Origin: Sinomonas gamaensis
Lineage (GTDB): Bacteria; Actinomycetota; Actinomycetes; Actinomycetales; Micrococcaceae
DNA: 64,000 nt
Assembly: GCF_005876955.1 (NCBI RefSeq)
Contig: NZ_SSCL01000009.1
Span: 62,001 to 126,000 of the forward strand
Direction of reading: 5' to 3'
The notes beneath the pieces are model-generated. The model searched no databases and was not told where the DNA came from. It saw only the letters and a program-made list of their open reading frames with translations. Every line of letters starts with the position of its first letter. Within the stretch, counting starts at the first letter, position 1. Of this stretch, positions 54,576-60,841 are shown piece after piece. The position numbers were made by a program, and so were the translations under genes.

Positions 54576-55466
54576 ATGGAGACCCGTCCCCCTTTTGCCC
54601 TCCTTCTCGACGTCGATGGACCCATCGCGAGCCCCGTCACCCGAACCGTCCAAGAAGAAATCATCGCGCTCCTGCTGGAACTGGGGGAGGCCGGAATCCC
54701 GCTGATCTTCAACACCGGGCGGTCCGACACGTTCATCGCACAGCAGGTCATGGAGCCCATGACCGCAGCCGGGATGCCCGATTCCCTCACTGTGCACGCC
54801 ATTTGCGAGAAGGGCGCCACGTGGTTCTCGTTCACCAGCTCAGGGGCGGGTCCGGTCCACGTGGACCGTGAACTGTCCGTCCCGTCCGACTTCGCCGACG
54901 ACATCCGGCAGCTCGTAGCCGAGTCCTACTCAGACTTCATGTTCTTCGACGAGACGAAGCGGGCGATGGTGTCCGTGGAGCAGCGTCTCGACGTCCACAA
55001 CAGCAGGTATCGCGAGGTGCAGGAGCATTTCGACGCCGACGCCATGGCGATGATGGCCCGCCGCGGTCTCGGCGCCGTTCGGCTGGACCACCATGCCCCC
55101 GGCCAGGACGACACCGTCGACTTCCGTGTCGACCCCACCATCATCTCCACGGACATCGAGTCGGTGCGGCTAGGCAAGGATCTGGGCGCGAGCCGGGCAT
55201 GCGAACTGCTGGGTCGTGATGGGATCGTCCCGCAGGCCTGGTTCACCATGGGCGATTCGCGCACCGACTACGCGATGGCCGACTGGCTGCACCACAACGA
55301 CCACGAGGTTGCCCACGTGGACGTCCGGCCCGAGGACGGCGTCCCCCAGAAGCCCTACGACATCCTCACCGCCGGCTATCTGGGGCTGGGCGCCGAGGTA
55401 ATTCACGACGACGCCGGGCTGGCCTTCCTACGCGAGTGGCGCAAGGCGTTGCTCGCCACGCGCTAG
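54576..55466 (+). CDS. HAD-superfamily hydrolase
   Basis: Phosphatase-fold protein of 296 residues. Motif I is LLLDVDGPIASP with the nucleophile and acid/base Asp, motif II is FNTGRSD, the Lys of motif III is in RLGKDLGASRA and motif IV is MGDSRTDYAMADW. A cap insertion of about 110 residues lies between motifs II and III, as in Cof-type (IIB) enzymes. The substrate is likely a sugar phosphate or nucleotide, not determinable. Convergent with the glutathione peroxidase gene. Confidence 0.85.
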   Translation: METRPPFALLLDVDGPIASPVTRTVQEEIIALLLELGEAGIPLIFNTGRSDTFIAQQVMEPMTAAGMPDSLTVHAICEKGATWFSFTSSGAGPVHVDRELSVPSDFADDIRQLVAESYSDFMFFDETKRAMVSVEQRLDVHNSRYREVQEHFDADAMAMMARRGLGAVRLDHHAPGQDDTVDFRVDPTIISTDIESVRLGKDLGASRACELLGRDGIVPQAWFTMGDSRTDYAMADWLHHNDHEVAHVDVRPEDGVPQKPYDILTAGYLGLGAEVIHDDAGLAFLREWRKALLATR

Positions 55467-55476
55467 GCTGCGCCGC

Positions 55477-55977
55477 TTAGGCGCGTACTCGCTCGGGAAG
55501 GGCCGCCTCAATGGCGTCGAGGAGCTCCGGAGCGTCTGGGGTCACCGCCGACCGGAACCGGCCGACCACCTCACCCGAGGGATCGATCAAGAACTTCTCG
55601 AAGTTCCACCGAACCTTCTCGCCGTGCTCGTCGCCGGCCGGGAAACGGGTCAGAGCCGCGTACAGCGGATGCTGGTCGCTCCCGAGAACGTTCGCCTTCG
55701 CGGCGAGCGGGAACGTGACCCCGAAGTTGAGGCGGCAGAATTCCTCGATCTCCTCGTCAGATCCCGGTTCCTGCCCCGCGAACTGGTTGCACGGGACGCC
55801 GAGAATCACGAGCCCGCGGTCGCGGTAGGTGCGGTTGAGGTTCTCGAGCCCGTCGTACTGCTTCGTGTAGCCGCACTTCGAGGCGACGTTGACGACCAGG
55901 ACAGCAGAGCCCTCGAAGCGGCCGAGAGTCGTCTCGGTGCCGTCATTGAGCGTCAGAGGAATTTCGTGCAAAGTCAC
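55477..55977 (-). CDS. Glutathione peroxidase-family thiol peroxidase
   Basis: Thiol peroxidase of 166 residues. The peroxidatic cysteine is in VNVASKCGYTKQYDGLENL (Cys codon TGC, so no selenocysteine), the Gln/Trp partners are in PCNQFAGQEPGSDEEI and RWNFEKFLIDPSGE. Bacterial forms of this family usually take electrons from thioredoxin. It converges on the HAD gene with ten bases between stops. No signal peptide, so cytoplasmic. Confidence 0.94.
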   Translation of the reverse strand: MTLHEIPLTLNDGTETTLGRFEGSAVLVVNVASKCGYTKQYDGLENLNRTYRDRGLVILGVPCNQFAGQEPGSDEEIEEFCRLNFGVTFPLAAKANVLGSDQHPLYAALTRFPAGDEHGEKVRWNFEKFLIDPSGEVVGRFRSAVTPDAPELLDAIEAALPERVRA

Positions 55978-56018
55978 CGGACAAGTCTAGCCGCGGCCGT
56001 TCGCCGAGCCATCGCTGG

Positions 56019-57116
56019 TCATGGGGCCGGCGTTGGCGTTGAGGTGACGGTCGCCGCGGGCGTCGATGAGGAGGTCGTGGGCGACGACGCGGCCGCAGTC
56101 GTCGGCGATGCCGTGGCGGTTGGCGTCGGTGTCGGGCTCGGCGCGGCGGTGGGGGAACTCGTAGGCGTCGGGGTAGGCGTGCTCGTCTGAGGCGGAGCTG
56201 ACGTCGGCGTCGAGGACGGAGTAGGCGACGGCGCCGCAGAGCTTCCCGTGCCCGAGGGCGACGGGCTCGGCGTGGTGGACTTCGTCGGAGCCGCCGGAGC
56301 GGGAGGTGCGGGCGGCGTCGGAGCCGGCGCCTTCTGGATCTGCTCGTTCGGAGCCGGTTCGCTGAGCTGGGTGGGGATGCTCCACTGCGTCGGCTGGCCC
56401 GGTGCCGGCTGCCCGTCCTTGGGCGTGTAGTCCGTGAGGGTGAGGTCGCCGACGGGATTCTTCTGCTGGAGGGGCAGGAACTTCCACTGCATCGGATCCT
56501 CGTAGTGGCCGTTCAGGATTGTCTCGAAGTGCAGGTGTGGCCCGGTGGCGCTCCCCGTCTGCCCCACGACACCCACGACCTGCCCGGACTCGACGCTGTC
56601 CCCGGTTTTCACCGCGGCGGCCTTCATGTGGTTGTACGTGGTGACGAGGCCGTTCCCGTGGTCGACTTCAACCCGGTTGCCGCCGCCCCACGGATGCCAC
56701 CCGGCGGCACGCACCACTCCGGCGTCGGCCGAGTAGATCCTGGTGCCGTCGGCAGCGGCGAAGTCCTGGCCCCAGTGGAACTCCCCCGGCTGCCCGGTCA
56801 GGGGATTGATGCGATAGCCGAAGGGAGAAGTGGGTACTAGCGTCTCGAGAGGAGCATAGAGCTGCCCCTGAGCGGGACGCGGGAGATCGGAGGAGGCGAC
56901 GACTACAGCACCAGAGTGATTGCCTGCGGGGATCGAACTGACCCCGGCACGATCGAAGACCAGCACAGCGTTGGGATCGGCCTTCACCGAATCGCTGGCA
57001 CCCGAATCGGCAAACGCGGGAGTGGCTCCGCAGCCCACGATGAATGCCACGGGCATCACGATGCGGACGAAATCCCGTCGGCCGATGTGACCGCTTCTAC
57101 GCTGTGACAGCTCCAC
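56019..57116 (-). CDS. Secreted M23-family (LytM) metallopeptidase
   Basis: Exported protein of about 365 residues. A basic start (SQRRSGHIGRRDFVR) and hydrophobic IVMPVAFIVGCGATPAFA form the signal peptide. The LytM domain (about 100-220) holds the zinc ligands in EFHWGQDFAAADG and TGPHLHFE, with SPFGYRINPLTG before them and NHMKAAAVKTGDSV between. A long Pro/Ser/Thr tail (from about 250) could span the cell wall. It probably cleaves peptidoglycan cross-bridges. GTG at 57116 is preferred over TTG at 57128. Promoter region 57117-57284 has no named riboswitch that I can see. Confidence 0.87.
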   Translation of the reverse strand: MELSQRRSGHIGRRDFVRIVMPVAFIVGCGATPAFADSGASDSVKADPNAVLVFDRAGVSSIPAGNHSGAVVVASSDLPRPAQGQLYAPLETLVPTSPFGYRINPLTGQPGEFHWGQDFAAADGTRIYSADAGVVRAAGWHPWGGGNRVEVDHGNGLVTTYNHMKAAAVKTGDSVESGQVVGVVGQTGSATGPHLHFETILNGHYEDPMQWKFLPLQQKNPVGDLTLTDYTPKDGQPAPGQPTQWSIPTQLSEPAPNEQIQKAPAPTPPAPPAPAAPTKSTTPSPSPSGTGSSAAPSPTPSSTPTSAPPQTSTPTPTPTSSPTAAPSPTPTPTATASPTTAAASSPTTSSSTPAATVTSTPTPAP

Positions 57117-57284
57117 GCGACTCCCCAATCAGTCTTGCGCCATGGGCCGAATGCTTCCATTGTTGGGCGTAGCCTCGGCTTACCGCTAGCACTGCTCAGC
57201 GTCACACAGCGCTTCTCTAGGTTGTCAAACAACTGACAGCAGAGGTGCACTTTTGCGCCACGGCCTAGGCACTCTCTGAAAGAC

Positions 57285-57318
57285 AGAACACCCCCGAGCC
57301 GAAGCCCGGGGGTGTTCT
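57285..57318 (-). terminator. Strong hairpin downstream of tRNA-Ser
   Basis: Perfect 12-base arms AGAACACCCCCG and CGGGGGTGTTCT around a loop containing CCGAAG. Read on the minus strand it follows the tRNA 10 bases downstream and is followed by a T-rich stretch (TGTCTTTC), as for a Rho-independent terminator. Confidence 0.85.
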
Positions 57319-57328
57319 GCCACGAAAG

Positions 57329-57413
57329 CGGAGGATGGGGGATTTGAACCCCCGAGGGCGTGAACCCAACACGCGTTCCAGGCGTGCGCCATAGGCCGCT
57401 AGGCGAATCCTCC
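57329..57413 (-). tRNA. tRNA-Ser (anticodon GGA)
   Basis: Minus-strand cloverleaf of 85 nucleotides. The acceptor stem GGAGGAT pairs with ATCCTCC and the discriminator is G. The anticodon arm CACGC-CTGGAAC-GCGTG has anticodon GGA, which reads UCC and UCU. The long variable arm (TTGGGTTCACGCCC) is typical of serine tRNAs, and the T arm is GGGGG-TTCAAAT-CCCCC. CCA is not encoded. It is a single-gene unit with its own terminator. Confidence 0.95.
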
Positions 57414-57522
57414 AGATTGCTCCGCGCACAGCCGTACCCGAACGAGCACCCCGTGCAGAGCAGACTCTAGAATACCCGAGGTTCCCAGAAGCGCCGAATC
57501 GACCCGTGCCAGACTGTCCGGC

Positions 57523-57858
57523 ATGGAGGAGTTCGACTGCCTTGTGGTCTACGTCCCGACGCCGGACGCCGACGCCCTCCGCAGCGCGCTCGCCGCTGCG
57601 GGCGCTGGTCGGCTCGGCAACTACGCGGCCTGCAGCTTCAGCGTCGACGGCATGGGACGCTTCACTCCCCTCCAGGGCGCGAGCCCTGCCATCGGAACGG
57701 TGGGCGAGCCGGAACAGGTCCCCGAGACGCGCATCGAAGCGATCTACCCGCGCGGTCAGCGGAACAGGATCGTCAGCGCGCTCATCGCGGCACATCCATA
57801 TGAAACGCCCGCGTTCATGACGTTCCCCGTTGACATCAGCCTGCCGTCGGAAGCCTGA
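57523..57858 (+). CDS. NIF3/CutA-like insert-domain protein, stand-alone
   Basis: Protein of 111 residues resembling the CutA1-like middle domain of NIF3/YqfO proteins: LGNYAACSFSVDGMGRFTPL, then GEPEQVPETRIEAIYP and AAHPYETPAFMTFPVD match the GxGNY..CSF..G.G.F.P, E.R.E and HPYE..A motifs of that insert. The metal-binding NIF3 halves are absent, so this is the ligand- or ion-binding unit alone. Its end overlaps the 3' end of the convergent kinase gene by 23 bases. Function unknown. Confidence 0.75.
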   Translation: MEEFDCLVVYVPTPDADALRSALAAAGAGRLGNYAACSFSVDGMGRFTPLQGASPAIGTVGEPEQVPETRIEAIYPRGQRNRIVSALIAAHPYETPAFMTFPVDISLPSEA

Positions 57859-59182
57859 GCGAGAAGCACGCGCCCCCCTCCGGTGCGCGACCAGCCGTGA
57901 GCTGGATGCCGAGACGGGACGCGAGACGGTGCGCGATTGAGAGTCCCAGCCCCGTTCCCACGGCACGCTCCCCCGCATAGCGCGCTCGGAGCGCGCCGCG
58001 CTCGAAAGCGTGGGCGAGGTCGTCCTCGCTGAGGCCCGGACCGCCGTCGCGCACTTCGAGGACGACGGCGTTGCCTTCCCGCCGCCCGGCGAGCACCACG
58101 GGCGCGCCGGCGGGAGCGACACGCAGCGCGTTCTCGACGAGCCCGTCGAGAAGCTGTCGGAGGCGCCGTGCGTCGGTGAGGACCGGAAGCGGTCCGGCAA
58201 CGTCCACGCGGAGTCGCACGCCGGCGGCCCCAGCCACGCCGCGCCACGCCTCAAGGACGGCCGGCAGAATCAGGGCAGCGTCCACGGGTTGAACGTCCAC
58301 GCGGAAGTCGTCCGCTTCGAGTCGCGCGAGCTCGAGCAGGTCGCTCACGAAGTGGTCGAGCCGGCCCGCCTCGGACCCCAGTGTCTGGCCCACACGGGGG
58401 ACGTCCTCCTCCGGGATCATGCCGTCCGCGAGCGCTTCGGCGTAGCCGCGGAGGGCGGTGAGTGGCGTGCGCATCTCATGCGAGACCGAGAGGAGGAACT
58501 CCCGCTGGCGACCTTCGCTCGCCGCGAGCGACGCGTCGAGCGAGGCGAGCGCATGCGACACCTGCGCAACCTCGGTGGGGCCTCCGCCGTCGACCGCTAC
58601 GCCCCGCTCGCCGTCGGCGAGCCGCCGTGCCGCACCCGCGAGACGCACGAGCGGCTTGGCGACCCAACGTGCCACCAGCGCACCGCCGAGGACGGCGCAC
58701 GCGAACCCGAGGACGAGCGCCCAGAGGAGCCGGGTGACCAGCGCGCCCGCTGCCTGGTTGACGGCCGAGACGGGCTCCACGAGCACGAGTCCGCCCCCAG
58801 AAGCGAGCGGCCGGGCCTCGACGACGACCGGCGTCGCGGCGACGGTTTCTGTCTGAGAGACCGGTTGGCCCGCAAGGATCTTCTTGATCGCCGCTTGGCT
58901 CACCAGGCGCCGGCCGGCCCCCGTGACCGTCCCGTCCGGCTCGACGAGCGCGATGCGGCCCTCCTCGCCGACCGCGACCTCGCGCAACGACGCGAGGTCC
59001 GTCACGGAACCGGAAGCGCTGAGCGCCTGGGCCTCGCGCGCGAGACTCGTGCGGGCTTGGTCGACAGCCGCGGCGCGGATGAGCTGAGCGCCGACCAGCC
59101 CGGCCACGAGCGTGGCCACCGCGGCCACAGCCGCCGTCACAAGGGTGACCCGGGCATACAGCGATCGGAGCCAGGCCTTCAC
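57836..59182 (-). CDS. Sensor histidine kinase
   Basis: Membrane kinase of 448 residues. Membrane segments lie at about 14-36 and 150-172 with an outer sensor domain between them, then HAMP (ARWVAKPLVRLAGAARRL). The phosphorylated His is H235 in LLSVSHEMRTPLTALRGY; the ATP region has VENALRVAPAG, RDGGPGLSEDD and VGTGLGLSIAHR. The GTG at 59182 overlaps the response-regulator stop (GTGA), fixing the start despite a longer open frame. Partner of the regulator upstream; signal unknown. Confidence 0.9.
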   Translation of the reverse strand: MKAWLRSLYARVTLVTAAVAAVATLVAGLVGAQLIRAAAVDQARTSLAREAQALSASGSVTDLASLREVAVGEEGRIALVEPDGTVTGAGRRLVSQAAIKKILAGQPVSQTETVAATPVVVEARPLASGGGLVLVEPVSAVNQAAGALVTRLLWALVLGFACAVLGGALVARWVAKPLVRLAGAARRLADGERGVAVDGGGPTEVAQVSHALASLDASLAASEGRQREFLLSVSHEMRTPLTALRGYAEALADGMIPEEDVPRVGQTLGSEAGRLDHFVSDLLELARLEADDFRVDVQPVDAALILPAVLEAWRGVAGAAGVRLRVDVAGPLPVLTDARRLRQLLDGLVENALRVAPAGAPVVLAGRREGNAVVLEVRDGGPGLSEDDLAHAFERGALRARYAGERAVGTGLGLSIAHRLASRLGIQLTAGRAPEGGACFSLRLPTAG

Positions 59183-59934
59183 GGCGCGGCCGAACCGTCC
59201 GTCGACGCGCTGTAGCCGACGCCACGCGTGGTGCGCAGCGGGCTCGCCTCGCCGAGCTTCGCGCGGAGCTGCGCGACGTGCACGTCCACCGTGCGCCCGC
59301 CGCCATAGTCCGCTTGTCCCCACACCGCAGAGAGGAGTTGCTCGCGGCTGAACACGCGGCCGGGCTGGGACATGAGGTGGGCCAGAAGGTCGAACTCCAT
59401 GGCGGTGAGCTGCACAGGCAGGCCGTCTGCCTCCACCGTGCGGCGTCCCAGGTCCAGACGCACCCGTCCGACCGTGAGGATGCGCGGTCCCTGGGGTCCG
59501 GAGGCTCGCCGGAGGACGCTTCGCACCCGGGCCACGAGCTCGCGGGGCGAAAACGGCTTGGTCAGGTAGTCGTCAGCGCCCAGTTCGAGGCCGAGCACAC
59601 GGTCCACCTCGTCGTCCCGCGCGGTCACGAAGATGACGGGCGTCCAATCGTCCTCCTCACGGAGGCGGCGGCAGATCTCCACGCCGTCGAGCCCGGGGAG
59701 GCCCACGTCGAGCACGATCGCCACCGGTCTCAGCTGACGGATCCTCGCGAGCGCCGCGGCTCCGTCGCGCTCGACGTGCACGCCGAAGCCTGCGCGGGCC
59801 AGATACAGACGCTCAAGGTCGGCGATGGCGTGCTCGTCCTCCACCACGAGCACGAGCCCGCGCCCCTCGCCGGAGTTGTCCACGGGACCATTCAAGCGCA
59901 CGACGACGCCACTCGGCTCAGTCTCGAGGGGCAC
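59179..59934 (-). CDS. OmpR-family response regulator
   Basis: Response regulator of 251 residues. The receiver has VVEDEHAIADL, phospho-acceptor D76 (IVLDVGLPGLDG) and DDYLTKPFSPREL. The winged-helix domain has LPVQLTAMEFDLLAHL and TTRGVGYSAS. The first 26 residues are unconserved, so the start could be later (a GTG within VVVRLNG). It is divergent from the secreted Ala/Pro-rich protein gene with about 70 bases between them, making that gene a likely target. Confidence 0.9.
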   Translation of the reverse strand: MPLETEPSGVVVRLNGPVDNSGEGRGLVLVVEDEHAIADLERLYLARAGFGVHVERDGAAALARIRQLRPVAIVLDVGLPGLDGVEICRRLREEDDWTPVIFVTARDDEVDRVLGLELGADDYLTKPFSPRELVARVRSVLRRASGPQGPRILTVGRVRLDLGRRTVEADGLPVQLTAMEFDLLAHLMSQPGRVFSREQLLSAVWGQADYGGGRTVDVHVAQLRAKLGEASPLRTTRGVGYSASTDGSAAP

Positions 59935-60006
59935 CGACGCGAGACTTTACATTCCTCGAACACGGGCCGAACACCGCGCTTGCGGACCGCTGCCACCATC
60001 GACGCC

Positions 60007-60648
60007 ATGGAAGGAAACCAGACCAGGAAATCCGGACGCCGCTGGGCCGCGGGCATCGCCTCGACGCTCGCGGCAGCACTCCTCGCGGGAGGAGGCATCG
60101 CCGTGGCCCTCCACGCTCAAGAGGCTCAGCCGCAGGCCGCAGCCGACAGCACGACGCAGGCCGCCGGCGACGACGAAAGCCTCGCGAGCCTCACCTCGCT
60201 GGACGACCTCGCCCCCGATGTCGCCCAGCCCGCCGCGCTCGTGGAGCCGGCAGCGGCAGCCACGCCGTCGCCGTCGGCCAGTGGTTCTGCCGCTGGGGCG
60301 GCAGCTGGGGCGGCGAAGCATCCGGCGCGGGCGGCACTGCGGCGAGTGCTCGCCGTCATCATCCGCCAAGATGGCACTGCCCAGTACGGCCCGAACGCGC
60401 AGAAGGCTGCCCGTGCCGCCGTCAACCGCTTCCCCGCTGCCTTCCGGCATCTGCCGGCGAAGATGCAGCAGGACCTCTGGACGCTCGCCGGCGCAGCAGC
60501 AGACCAAGAGGTCTCTGATGCGCAGGCGGTCAAGGACAACGCGCTGAATGGAACCTACGGACCGGAAGTTCAGAAGCTCGCCCAAGCGATCCAGAAGGCG
60601 CCGGCAAAGTCTCCCGCGCCGTCGCCAAGCCCCTCGGCGGGGAGCTGA
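60007..60648 (+). CDS. Exported Ala/Pro-rich protein of unknown function
   Basis: Protein of 213 residues. A basic start (NQTRKSGRRWAAGIA) and hydrophobic segment (ASTLAAALLAGGGIAVALHA) form a signal peptide or anchor. An Ala/Ser/Thr-rich spacer (about 40-105) leads to a helical conserved part: RAALRRVLAVIIRQDGTAQY, then KAARAAVNRFPAAFRHLPAK and QDLWTLAGAAADQEVSDAQA, ending in a Pro/Ser tail. No Cys. I do not recognise a family. It is divergent from a two-component system. ATG at 60007 fits the signal peptide although no strong ribosome-binding site is visible. Confidence 0.72.
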   Translation: MEGNQTRKSGRRWAAGIASTLAAALLAGGGIAVALHAQEAQPQAAADSTTQAAGDDESLASLTSLDDLAPDVAQPAALVEPAAAATPSPSASGSAAGAAAGAAKHPARAALRRVLAVIIRQDGTAQYGPNAQKAARAAVNRFPAAFRHLPAKMQQDLWTLAGAAADQEVSDAQAVKDNALNGTYGPEVQKLAQAIQKAPAKSPAPSPSPSAGS

Positions 60649-60696
60649 AACCGGCCGATTCGAGGCCCGCGCGGAACTCCGCTAAGATGAAACCCA

Positions 60697-60782
60697 GCCC
60701 CTCATGTGGCGTCATCCTGCTGAACTCCCCCAGGACCGGAAGGTAGCAAGGGTAGGTGGGCTCTGGCGGGTGCATGAGGGGC
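60697..60782 (+). ncRNA. ffs: Signal recognition particle RNA, small bacterial type
   Basis: Ends GCCCCTCATG (60697-60706) and CATGAGGGGC (60773-60782) pair as the closing stem, and the conserved SRP core is present: GTCATCCTGCTGAACTCCCC, then CAGGACCGGAAGGTAGCA with the GGAA tetraloop of helix 8, then GGGTAGGTGGGCTC. It binds Ffh and guides membrane-protein targeting. A T-run (CTTTTCATG) follows as terminator. Location just before dnaX is usual in actinobacteria. Confidence 0.95.
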
Positions 60783-60841
60783 CTTTTCATGCCTGTGGAT
60801 AACCGGCTTCGGTGTCGGTCCGGATTGGTAGGGTTTTCTCT

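Noticed and set aside
55477-55977. Selenocysteine glutathione peroxidase
   Set aside because: The active-site codon is TGC (cysteine), not TGA.
57117-57284. c-di-AMP (ydaO-type) riboswitch before the M23 peptidase gene
   Set aside because: Such elements precede cell-wall hydrolase genes in actinobacteria, but I could not find the conserved core sequences here.
59278-60006. Long N-terminal extension of the Ala/Pro-rich protein
   Set aside because: The upstream part is antisense to the response regulator; the signal peptide begins at ATG 60007.
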